From: VRUE01 sp963701265
Lineage (GTDB): Bacteria; Actinomycetota; Thermoleophilia; Solirubrobacterales; 70-9
Length of the DNA: 64,000 nt
Direction: 5' to 3'
NCBI GenBank assembly: GCA_963701265.1
Contig: OY969581.1
Location: 434,001-498,000 of the forward strand
Positions 45,664 through 52,724 of this stretch are shown here, one piece after another. The position numbers and the translations under genes are program-made. The notes beneath the pieces are model-generated. The model was not told the DNA's origin. It searched no databases and was given only the letters and a program-made list of their open reading frames with translations. Position 1 is the stretch's first letter. Every line of letters begins with the position of its first letter.

Positions 45664-46328
45664 TGCAGGCGGACCAGGCGAGAGGAGCCGAGGCGGCCTC
45701 GTCAAAGAGAGCGCCCAGCCCCATGCCCGCCACCGACGATGAGATCAAGGAGAAGTACCTCGAGCGCGCGATCCGCGAGCTCAACCAGCTGACCCACGAT
45801 CTCCAGTCCTGCCCCCACTGCCCGCGCGGCAAGCTGATGCCGGTGCTCGGCTCCGGCCACCCGCAGGCCGACGTCTTCATGCTCAAGCACGCCCCCGCTG
45901 CGGCGGAGATCGAAGAGGGCGTCGCCTTCTACGGCCGCGCCGGCAACGCGCTGATGAAGAGCTTCAAGCGGCTCGGCATCGACCCGCTCGTCGTCTACGG
46001 CACTCTCTGCGTCAAGTGTCCGATCGCAGAGCCCGACCTCGCCGCCGAGCCCTGCATGCACCGAGTGGTCGAAGAGATCGCGATCGTGCAGCCGAAGATC
46101 GTCGTCGTCATGGGCGAACCGGCCCTGCGCGTGCTCAACAACCTCCAGGTCCCGCTTTCCCGCACGATCGAGCCCCGCGAGGGCGAGGTCCAGGCCTTCA
46201 CCCCAACCGTCGACGCCCTCTACACCCCCGACATCGACGACTCACTCGACGAAGAAGACGCCAAGGCGCGCTTCTGGCGCTCGTTCAAGATGCTCGGCGA
46301 GTGGTACGAGGACTTGCCTCCGTACTGA
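45663..46328 (+). CDS. uracil-DNA glycosylase superfamily protein with degenerate active site
   Basis: The protein is 221 residues from ATG 45663; ATG 45723 is an alternative. It keeps the architecture of family 4 UDGs: CPHC near 48, VAFYGRAGNALMKSF, CVKCP, a later EPCMH Cys, and IVQPKIVVVMGEPAL. The four Cys needed for a 4Fe-4S cluster are present. The catalytic GEAPG motif is replaced by KHAPA, and the C-terminal His-Pro motif reads TPTVDALYTPDI. Uracil excision is therefore doubtful. It is coupled to the GT4-PHP gene by TGATG. The true role is unknown. Confidence 0.82.
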   Translation: MQADQARGAEAASSKRAPSPMPATDDEIKEKYLERAIRELNQLTHDLQSCPHCPRGKLMPVLGSGHPQADVFMLKHAPAAAEIEEGVAFYGRAGNALMKSFKRLGIDPLVVYGTLCVKCPIAEPDLAAEPCMHRVVEEIAIVQPKIVVVMGEPALRVLNNLQVPLSRTIEPREGEVQAFTPTVDALYTPDIDDSLDEEDAKARFWRSFKMLGEWYEDLPPY

Positions 46329-46340
46329 CGACCGAGCCGG

Positions 46341-46363
46341 GAGGGAGGGTGTCCCCGTCCCTC
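46341..46363. terminator. weak G/C hairpin between convergent genes
   Basis: GAGGGA-GGG-TGT-CCC-CG-TCCCTC forms a nine-pair interrupted stem. It fills the gap between the UDG-like gene and the convergent LLM oxidoreductase, whose 3' ends face each other. It has no T-run. Confidence 0.45.
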
Positions 46364-47151
46364 TACGGTGCGGCGGCGGCAGCAACGACGGCCATGGCCT
46401 CGACCGTCGCGGAGGCGAGACCGCGAACGACTGCTGTGTCGAGAGCTGTGTAGGTGGCCAGCTTCTGCTGGGCATCCGAGGCGTCGGCGGCGGCTACGCC
46501 TACGGTGCCCTCGGGCTCGGCGAGGCGGTCGAAGTGGTTGCGGTAGCCGGCGTGGAGGTCGCGGTAGAAGGACTCCTCCTTGGCCAGGCGCTCGGCGGCG
46601 TCTGGGCCAACGGCGGTCCGCACGTAGCCGAAGACCGGCGGGGCGGGGCGGCCGGCTTCCTCGGCGCCGGCCTCGACCTTGGCGCGGGCGCCGGCGGCGA
46701 ACTCCGGGGTCATCCAGTTGAAGAAGACGCCGTCGAACTCGGCGCCAGCGAGGGCGCACATCTTTGGGCCCATCGCGGCGAGCACGAGGCGAACGCCGGG
46801 CAGCTTCTCGCGCAGCTCCGGGAGTGACTCGCGCATTCGCGTCAGCGGCTTCTCGGAGAAGCCGGCGCCGACCCCGAGCCAGAGGCGCGACGGGTCGAGG
46901 CCAAGTCGCTCGATGTCGGCAGCGATCGTCTCCGGCGGCGTGCGGTCGAGGGCGATCACGGCGACGCCGAGATCGAGGGCGGGTGCGGCCGCGCCGAACT
47001 CGGCAAGCGTCTCCAGGCCTTTGGCGCCGGGATGATCGTTCGACCACATCGAGCCATAGCCCAGCTCGGCACAGCGTTCGGCCAGCGGGCGCGCGACATC
47101 TGGATCGAGTCCCGCCGCTACTCCGAAGCCTCTGCTTTTCCCATCGCTCAT
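46363..47151 (-). CDS. LLM-class (luciferase-like) F420-dependent oxidoreductase
   Basis: The 262-residue TIM-barrel protein shows the bacterial luciferase-family pattern: ERCAELGYGSMWSNDHPG, LDLGVAVIALDRTPPETIAADIERLGLDPSRLWLGVGAG, and GVFFNWMTPE. Sequence style matches F420-dependent members rather than FMN monooxygenases, though cofactor choice is inferred. It is shorter than most (about 290-340). No F420 synthesis gene is in the window. Substrate unknown. Confidence 0.87.
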   Translation of the reverse strand: MSDGKSRGFGVAAGLDPDVARPLAERCAELGYGSMWSNDHPGAKGLETLAEFGAAAPALDLGVAVIALDRTPPETIAADIERLGLDPSRLWLGVGAGFSEKPLTRMRESLPELREKLPGVRLVLAAMGPKMCALAGAEFDGVFFNWMTPEFAAGARAKVEAGAEEAGRPAPPVFGYVRTAVGPDAAERLAKEESFYRDLHAGYRNHFDRLAEPEGTVGVAAADASDAQQKLATYTALDTAVVRGLASATVEAMAVVAAAAAP

Positions 47152-47251
47152 CGCGCGAAAGCCTATTGCCTGGCTTTAGCGCGGAAGCCGTGACACTTTT
47201 CTAATACCATCTCAACGACAGACAAAACATTTCGTAGTACTCTCGCCCGCG

Positions 47252-47437
47252 ATGACACAGAAATGGCTTGAAGGGCAAGTTGAGAGTCTGGAAAATCGGC
47301 TTGATCGTGAAATCATCCGTCTTGGGGATGAAGTGCGTGATCTCCGCCGGGAAATGTGGTCTGACTCCAACCGACTAAAACGCGAGATGATCGATTTGCG
47401 CTTCGCCAAAGGGCCAAGGTGTAGCTGCCGCTCCTAG
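47252..47437 (+). CDS. small coiled-coil protein, hypothetical
   Basis: The 61-residue frame encodes a regular charged helix (LEGQVESLENRLDREIIRLGDEVRDLRREM) with heptad-like spacing. It sits in an AT-richer island (47180-47430) between an oxidoreductase and an RNA methyltransferase. Its last bases overlap the 3' end of the convergent methyltransferase gene. There is no strong Shine-Dalgarno sequence. The coding nature is plausible from the clean heptads, but the protein is short and unrecognised. Confidence 0.4.
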   Translation: MTQKWLEGQVESLENRLDREIIRLGDEVRDLRREMWSDSNRLKREMIDLRFAKGPRCSCRS

Positions 47438-48783
47438 TCAGTCGTTCGCTCCAGCAGCGCCACGCACTCGATGTGCGGGGTCTGGGGGAACATGTCGACC
47501 GGCTTGACGCGGCTCAGCTTGTAGCCGGCCTCGACCATCTGGGCGGCGTTGGGGGCCAGCGTGGTTGGGTTGCAGGAGACGTAGACGATCTTCTTCGCCT
47601 CGCACTCGAGCACGCGGCGGACGATCTTCTGCGAGAGGCCGGCGCGGGGCGGGTCGATGACGACGACATCCGGCTTGCCGGCTTTCTCGATCAGCGGGCG
47701 TACTCCCGTACGGGCGCTGCCGGCCATGAAGTGGGCGTTCTCGATCTTGTTCTGCTCGGCGTTGCGCTCGGCGTCTGTGATTGCCTCGGGGACGATCTCG
47801 AGGCCCCAGACCTCGCCCGCCCGCTTCGCCATCGTCAAGCCGATCGTGCCGATCCCGCAGTAGAGGTCGAAGACTCGCTCATTGCCACTGAGGCCGGCGA
47901 ACTCGGCGGCGACCGAGTAGAGCCGCTCGGCCATCTCGGTATTGGTTTGGAAGAAGGCGCCGTGGGACATCTCCAGCTTCAGGTCGAAGAGCTCCTCGCG
48001 CAGGCGTTCCTCGCCAAGTGCGCCCGTCGGCCCGTCGGTGCCGCCCGAATCCCCCTCGATCGCCGTGTGCAGGTCGACGGGGGGTTTGGGAAAGCGCGTC
48101 GCCGAGGTCACCAGGCGGGTCTGGATCTGACCGGTGCGCCAGCCCTCGCGCACGATCAGGTTGCGCAACACGCCGGTCCGCTCGCGGCCGTCGTAGGCGG
48201 GTACCGATTCCAACTGGGCCCACTCGCGGATCTTGTTTCGGGCTGCGTTGCCGCGCTCGGAGGCAAGTTGGCAGTCATCGACGTCGACGATCAGGTCCCA
48301 GCGACCGCGGGCGTGGAAGCCGAGGATCGGCTCGCCATCGCGCTCACCGAAGGAGTACTCGAGCTTGTTGCGGTAGCGCCACTGTTCGAGCGCCGGCTCG
48401 ATCTGCTCCAACTCGAAGCCCTCGAGCTCGCCGATCCGCCGCAGTGCCTCATTGACCTGGGCGCTCTTCTCGGCAAGCTGGCGCTCGTAGGGAAGGCCTT
48501 GCCAGGGCGCGCCGGGGCAGGGCTCGCCGTCGTGGCTGCAGCGATCGGCAATGCGATCGGCACCGGAGCTGAGCAACTCGACCGTGCGCGCCTCGGCAAA
48601 GCGCTTCTTCGCTTTCGTGATCTCGACCCGCACCCGATCGCCGGGCAGCGCGCCGGCGACGAAGACGACCAGTCCATCTGCCCGCGCGACCCCGCGCCCG
48701 CCGAAGGCGAGCGAGGCGATCTCCACCTCGAGCTGCTCGCCTCGGTGACGGCGGGCCGGTGCCTCACCGGTGGCTTGCTCCAC
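47434..48783 (-). CDS. RNA (uracil-5-)-methyltransferase, RlmD/TrmA family
   Basis: The 449-residue class I methyltransferase has an N-terminal TRAM domain (about 17-75), the SAM motif FDLYCGIGTIGLTMAK near 320, and the catalytic Cys in VYVSCNPTTLAPNA. VVIDPPRAG is the second catalytic region. The N-terminal cysteine cluster of RlmD is incomplete (CSHDGEPCPGAPW), so an Fe-S cluster is doubtful. It methylates C5 of a uracil in 23S rRNA or tRNA. GTG 48783 overlaps the stop of the next gene (TAGTG). Confidence 0.92.
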   Translation of the reverse strand: MEQATGEAPARRHRGEQLEVEIASLAFGGRGVARADGLVVFVAGALPGDRVRVEITKAKKRFAEARTVELLSSGADRIADRCSHDGEPCPGAPWQGLPYERQLAEKSAQVNEALRRIGELEGFELEQIEPALEQWRYRNKLEYSFGERDGEPILGFHARGRWDLIVDVDDCQLASERGNAARNKIREWAQLESVPAYDGRERTGVLRNLIVREGWRTGQIQTRLVTSATRFPKPPVDLHTAIEGDSGGTDGPTGALGEERLREELFDLKLEMSHGAFFQTNTEMAERLYSVAAEFAGLSGNERVFDLYCGIGTIGLTMAKRAGEVWGLEIVPEAITDAERNAEQNKIENAHFMAGSARTGVRPLIEKAGKPDVVVIDPPRAGLSQKIVRRVLECEAKKIVYVSCNPTTLAPNAAQMVEAGYKLSRVKPVDMFPQTPHIECVALLERTTD

Positions 48784-49232
48784 TAGGGCAGTTTCTTACG
48801 GGCGCGTCGTGCGGCCTGCGTCGCCTGTTTACGCACCGGCTCGGCTCGGCCGCCGACCTCACGCCGCGCCTGTTTGACCAGTCGCTCGAGTTCCTTGAGC
48901 ATCGAATCGGTCTGGCGGCGGCCCTTTTTGACCAGTTCGGAAAGCATTTTCTCGGCGTCACTGCGGGTCATCCGGCCGCGTTTGACCGCGTCGTCGACGA
49001 CCTCCTGCAGGCGGTCCCGGCTCAACGTGACGCTGCGCTCGAGGCTGTCGCGGAACTGCTCGACGCTCTTGTCAAGCCCCGTGGTCGCGCCTTTGCTCGC
49101 CGTTTTTTTTGCTGTTTTAGCCCCTTTTGTTTTAGCTTTTTTTGCAGTTGTTTTTTTTGACGCGGGTTTGGCACGCGCGCCGGCTTTTGCTTTTTTCGTC
49201 GCTTTGCCGGTTGTTGATTTTTTCGCGGCCAT
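48783..49232 (-). CDS. Lys/Ala-rich histone-H1-like tail fused to phasin-like helical domain
   Basis: The 149-residue protein starts with about 50 residues of Lys, Ala and Thr repeats (KKTTAKKAKTKGAKTAKK), like the tails of bacterial histone-like proteins. The rest is predicted helical with amphipathic repeats (KSVEQFRDSLERSVTLSRDRLQEVVDDAVKRGRMTRSDAEKMLSELVKKG), similar to phasin or PHA-granule-like proteins, and ends basic. It probably binds nucleic acid or granule surfaces. The T-rich stretches near 49105-49225 reflect AAA/AAG lysine codons. It overlaps the methyltransferase start. Confidence 0.82.
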   Translation of the reverse strand: MAAKKSTTGKATKKAKAGARAKPASKKTTAKKAKTKGAKTAKKTASKGATTGLDKSVEQFRDSLERSVTLSRDRLQEVVDDAVKRGRMTRSDAEKMLSELVKKGRRQTDSMLKELERLVKQARREVGGRAEPVRKQATQAARRARKKLP

Positions 49233-49301
49233 GCCGTCTCGCCTCCTGGTCGTTTGGACGGGTGTTCCCGCCTGACTATCGCACTCCTGCTGCTCGGGAG
49301 G

Positions 49302-50174
49302 CTACGGGCTACCCGTTTTGAAGCGAGCCTGGACCGGGGTGTGGTCGGAGAGGCGGAGTTGCAGGCCGTGATCGGAGAGCTCGCGTTGCTCTGGCGGCCA
49401 CGGTGTGGGGCTCTCAACGGCATCGAGCCCGCGGGTGAGTAGATGATCGATTGCCTTCGGGTGGGTGGGGCCGCTGAAGCCGAAGCGCGTCCGCAGGGTC
49501 TCGAAGGCCGCGGGGTCCTCGGCAGGGCGGAGGTTGAGGTCTCCGCCGAAGAGCAGTGGCGAGTCGCCGGCCCACTCGGTAGCCGCTTTGGCAGCGCGCA
49601 GGACATCTTGCGTGGCGAGGTCGGGCCGGTCGTTAGTCGCGTGCAGGTTGGCGACGCAGAGCTCGCCGGCGCCGCTCCCGATGCGCGTAAAAGCCATCGC
49701 CCGCCGCTCCGGCCGCCCGGAGTGGATCGCCAGCTCGCGCCGCTCCACGATCCCGCCGTTCCGGTGCGCCTTATGCTCGCCCTCGGTGCTTAAAGCGCAC
49801 CGGAACGGAGATCGCACCAGGGTCAGGTTCGAGCCGCCCTCACCGGAGGCGATCAGGTCGGGATTGCGACGGGCGATGAAGGTGCGCAGGGCGCTGAGCG
49901 AGTTGCGCGAGGTGAGAGCCCGGTGCGCCTCGGCGCCGCAGGCTTCGGCAAGCGGCGCCGCAAAGCGCGGCGGGCACTCCTGCAAGAGCGCGACGTCCCA
50001 CTCGGCACCCGCGAGCAGCGCGGCGAACTCGTTGACCAGCTCGCGGTTGACCTGCACGTGGGTCTCGTTCCGCTCCGCGATCCCCAGCAATCGCGAGCGC
50101 CAGGTGAAGAGGGCCGGGTCGGGTGGGAAGTCGCGGCCGTGGAAGAGGTTCCAGCTGACGGCGGTGAATTCCAC
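49302..50174 (-). CDS. endonuclease/exonuclease/phosphatase-family protein carrying an in-frame palindromic element
   Basis: The product is 290 residues from GTG 50174. Catalytic EEP motifs are intact: AVSWNLFHG at the start, ALLQECPP, CVANLHATND, LFGGDLNLRP, AIDHLL and LSDHTPVQ. There is no signal peptide, so it is likely cytoplasmic. Near residues 122-140 the sequence FRCALSTEGEHKAHRN interrupts an otherwise ordinary EEP strand-loop. It is the translation of a palindromic repeat that is also found between genes elsewhere. Eighteen bases separate its start from that of argF on the other strand. Substrate unknown. Confidence 0.88.
   Translation of the reverse strand: MEFTAVSWNLFHGRDFPPDPALFTWRSRLLGIAERNETHVQVNRELVNEFAALLAGAEWDVALLQECPPRFAAPLAEACGAEAHRALTSRNSLSALRTFIARRNPDLIASGEGGSNLTLVRSPFRCALSTEGEHKAHRNGGIVERRELAIHSGRPERRAMAFTRIGSGAGELCVANLHATNDRPDLATQDVLRAAKAATEWAGDSPLLFGGDLNLRPAEDPAAFETLRTRFGFSGPTHPKAIDHLLTRGLDAVESPTPWPPEQRELSDHGLQLRLSDHTPVQARFKTGSP
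49756..49808. repeat. palindromic repeat element, copy B, inside a coding sequence
   Basis: Outer arms of 18 bases (49756-49773 and 49791-49808) match with one mismatch. The arm sequence is shared with copies at 2.7 and 61.4 kb. The centre has diverged. On the minus strand the element is read in the gene frame as PFRCALSTEGEHKAHRN without a stop. The host gene keeps its catalytic motifs on both sides. Confidence 0.9.
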
Positions 50175-50192
50175 CGCCGTAGTATCCGCTGC

Positions 50193-51077
50193 TTGAAGCG
50201 CGACTTCCTCACAGGCGAAGAGCTGGGTGCTTTCGAGCTCGGCAAGCTGCTCGACCGCGCCGCGGCGCTGAAGGCCGGGGGCGGGGAGCGCCTCGGCGCC
50301 GACTCGCTGGCCGGGCGCAGCATCGCGCTCGTCTTCGACAAGCCCTCGACCCGCACGCGGATCTCCTTCGAGGTGGGGGTCGCCGAGCTCGGCGCCAACC
50401 CGATCATGCTGCGCGGCGGCGAGATGCAGTTGTCGCGCGGGGAGTCGGTGGCTGACACTGCCCGGGTGCTCTCGCGCTACGTCGACGCGATCGTGATCCG
50501 CTCCGGCTCGCACGAGGCGGTCGCCGAGCTCGCCGCCGGCGCCGAGGTCCCGGTCGTCAACGCGCTCACCCCGCTGCACCACCCCTGCCAGGCGCTCGCC
50601 GACCTGCTCACCATGCGTGAGCGCCGCGGCGACCTTGCGGGGCAGCGCCTCGCCTACGTCGGCGACGGCAACAACGTCGCTCGCTCGCTGACGATCGCCG
50701 GCGAGCTTGCCGGGGTCGAGGTCGTCGTCGCTGCGCCCCCCGGCTATCAGTTGGAGGAAGGGCACGAGGCGAAGCTGACCGCCGACCCGCGCGACGCAGC
50801 GGCCGGCGCCGACGCGATCTACACCGACGTCTGGGTCAGCATGGGTGACGAGGCCGACGCTACGCGACGGCGCGCCGATCTCGCCCCGTTCCGGATCGAC
50901 GCCGACCTGCTCGCCGCCGCCAAGGACGAGGCGATCGTGCTCCACTGCCTACCTGCTCACCCGGGCGAGGAGATCACCGCCGAGGTGCTCTACGGGGAGC
51001 GCTCCGCCGTCTGGGACCAGGCTGAGAATCGCCTGCACGCCCAGAAGGCCCTGCTCGAGATGCTGCTCGCCGGCTGA
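50193..51077 (+). CDS. argF: ornithine carbamoyltransferase
   Basis: The 294-residue enzyme joins carbamoyl phosphate and ornithine to citrulline. Hallmarks are STRTRISFE (carbamoyl-phosphate loop), HPCQALADLLT, and HCLPAHPGEEI, which contains the catalytic Cys. TTG 50193 is the first usable codon and begins directly at the conserved FLTGEEL segment. A -10-like TAGTAT at 50180-50185 would make the transcript leaderless. It leads a tight run argF-lgt-prmC-lysS. No other arginine gene is present. Confidence 0.95.
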   Translation: MKRDFLTGEELGAFELGKLLDRAAALKAGGGERLGADSLAGRSIALVFDKPSTRTRISFEVGVAELGANPIMLRGGEMQLSRGESVADTARVLSRYVDAIVIRSGSHEAVAELAAGAEVPVVNALTPLHHPCQALADLLTMRERRGDLAGQRLAYVGDGNNVARSLTIAGELAGVEVVVAAPPGYQLEEGHEAKLTADPRDAAAGADAIYTDVWVSMGDEADATRRRADLAPFRIDADLLAAAKDEAIVLHCLPAHPGEEITAEVLYGERSAVWDQAENRLHAQKALLEMLLAG

Positions 51078-51078
51078 G

Positions 51079-51870
51079 ATGTACCCCGAGATCAACATCG
51101 GCCCGCTCACCCTGCAGACCTTTGGGCTGATGTTTGCGCTCGCCTTTCTCGCCGCCGGTGCCTTGATTGCCAAGCGGCTGAAGGAGATCGGCAAGCCGGT
51201 CGACTGGGCCTACGAGATGGGTTTCGCGGCGCTGATCGGCGGCGTCGTCGGCTCGCGCATCTACTTCGTCGTGCAGAACTACGACAGCGTCAAGGACGAC
51301 CTGATCGGCAACCTCTTCTCCGGCTCGGGACTGGTCTGGTACGGCGGTGCGATCGGCGGTGCCCTGGCGGTGCTGGCCTGGGCCTGGTACCGCGATTTCC
51401 TCGGCTTCACCCTGCTCGACCTCGCCGCCCCGGCGCTTGCGCTCGGCTACGCGATCGGTCGCTGTGGTTGCCAGCTCTCCGGTGACGGCGACTACGGCAA
51501 GCCCTGGGACGGGCCTTGGGCAATGTCCTATCCGGACGGCACGGTGCCCACCGACCGCACCGTTCACCCGACGCCGATCTACGAGACGCTGGCGATGGGC
51601 CTCGGTGCCTGGATTCTCTGGCAACTGCGCGACCGCTTTCGCGCCGGTGTCCTCTTCGCGATCTACCTGATCTACGCCGGGGCCGAGCGTTTCGCGGTCG
51701 AGTTCCTGCGTCGCAACAGCGAGGCCGCGCTCGGACTGACCACCGCCCAGTTCGAGAGCCTGGGGATGATGGCGATCGGGGCGGTGTGGATCCTCGCCGT
51801 GCGGCGCCGACACGGTAGCCTTGCGACCGTGACTTCCACCGAACCGATCAGACCCGTAGCGGGGCTGTAG
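51079..51870 (+). CDS. lgt: prolipoprotein diacylglyceryl transferase
   Basis: The 263-residue membrane enzyme transfers diacylglycerol from phosphatidylglycerol to lipobox cysteines. The signature region is GRCGCQLSGDGDYGKPWDGPWAMSYPDGTVP, with the key Arg, the later HPTPIYE His and Glu region, and about seven hydrophobic segments. The usual N of GRxGN is C here, as in a known subgroup with GCQLSGDGDYG. Its ATG overlaps no coding base but follows argF by one base. Confidence 0.94.
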   Translation: MYPEINIGPLTLQTFGLMFALAFLAAGALIAKRLKEIGKPVDWAYEMGFAALIGGVVGSRIYFVVQNYDSVKDDLIGNLFSGSGLVWYGGAIGGALAVLAWAWYRDFLGFTLLDLAAPALALGYAIGRCGCQLSGDGDYGKPWDGPWAMSYPDGTVPTDRTVHPTPIYETLAMGLGAWILWQLRDRFRAGVLFAIYLIYAGAERFAVEFLRRNSEAALGLTTAQFESLGMMAIGAVWILAVRRRHGSLATVTSTEPIRPVAGL

Positions 51871-51872
51871 CT

Positions 51873-52724
51873 GTGGAAGCCCAGACGGAGGGTGCGCCGC
51901 AGGCGGCGAGCGCCGCAGAGGTTCTGGCGCAGGCAACCGAGTCGATTGCGGCGGCCGGCTGCGAGACACCGGAGTCCGACGCGAAGCATTTAGTCGCCAA
52001 GGCCCTCTCGGTACGGGTCGACGAGCTCGAGCTCGATGGCACCACCGTGGTCAGCGCCGAAGCCCGGGAGGAGATCGAACGCTTCGTCGCCCGCCGGCGC
52101 GAGCGCGAGCCACTCGAGTACATCCTCGGCAGCTGCCGCTTCCGAGAGATCGAGATCGCCGTCGACGAGCGGGTGCTGATCCCGCGGCGCGAGACCGAGT
52201 TGCTGGTTGCGATCGGAGTGGAGCTGCCCAAGGGCGCCCGCGTGCACGAGGTCGGCACCGGCTCCGGGGCGATCGCCCTGGCCCTGCTCAGCGAGCGCCC
52301 CGATCTGCGCGTCACCGCCTCCGACCTCTCGCCAGAAGCTGCTGAGAGGGCTCGCGAGAACGCCCAGCGGCTGGGGGTGGCGCTCGAGGTCACCGTCGCC
52401 CACGGGATCCCCGATCACGTCGAGGAAGTCGATCTGCTGATCGCCAACCTTCCCTACATAACCACCACCTCGATCGACGAGCGCTCGCCCGAGATCCGCC
52501 GCGAGCCGAAGATCGCCGTCCAGGGCGATGAGGCCGAGGGCGACAGCGGCGAGGACGGCCTCGACATCATCCGCGGCCTGATCGAGGAAACACCGACCGG
52601 TTGGCGGATGGCATTGGAGCACGACACCCATCACGGTCCGGCGATGCGCGAGCTGCTGCGCGAGGCCGAGACGCGCACCGACTACCGGGGCGACGAGCGG
52701 GTTACGGTCGGCCTGGCGCCATGA
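51873..52724 (+). CDS. prmC: peptide chain release factor N5-glutamine methyltransferase (PrmC/HemK family)
   Basis: The 283-residue protein has the N-terminal helical domain (about 1-90) with PLEYILGSCRFREIEIAVDERVLIPRRETE, then SAM motif EVGTGSGAIALAL near 125. The catalytic NPPY motif reads NLPY (IANLPYITT). NLPY is the form used by rRNA adenine methyltransferases such as KsgA, but the whole N-terminal domain argues for PrmC. It should methylate the GGQ glutamine of RF1/RF2. GTG 51873 follows the lgt stop by two bases; the stop overlaps lysS. Confidence 0.88.
   Translation: MEAQTEGAPQAASAAEVLAQATESIAAAGCETPESDAKHLVAKALSVRVDELELDGTTVVSAEAREEIERFVARRREREPLEYILGSCRFREIEIAVDERVLIPRRETELLVAIGVELPKGARVHEVGTGSGAIALALLSERPDLRVTASDLSPEAAERARENAQRLGVALEVTVAHGIPDHVEEVDLLIANLPYITTTSIDERSPEIRREPKIAVQGDEAEGDSGEDGLDIIRGLIEETPTGWRMALEHDTHHGPAMRELLREAETRTDYRGDERVTVGLAP

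Noticed and set aside
42964..45705. 913-codon open frame antisense to ino1 and the GT4-PHP gene
   Set aside because: It covers two well-supported genes on the plus strand and has the typical LDVEGGDELD-type composition of shadow frames.
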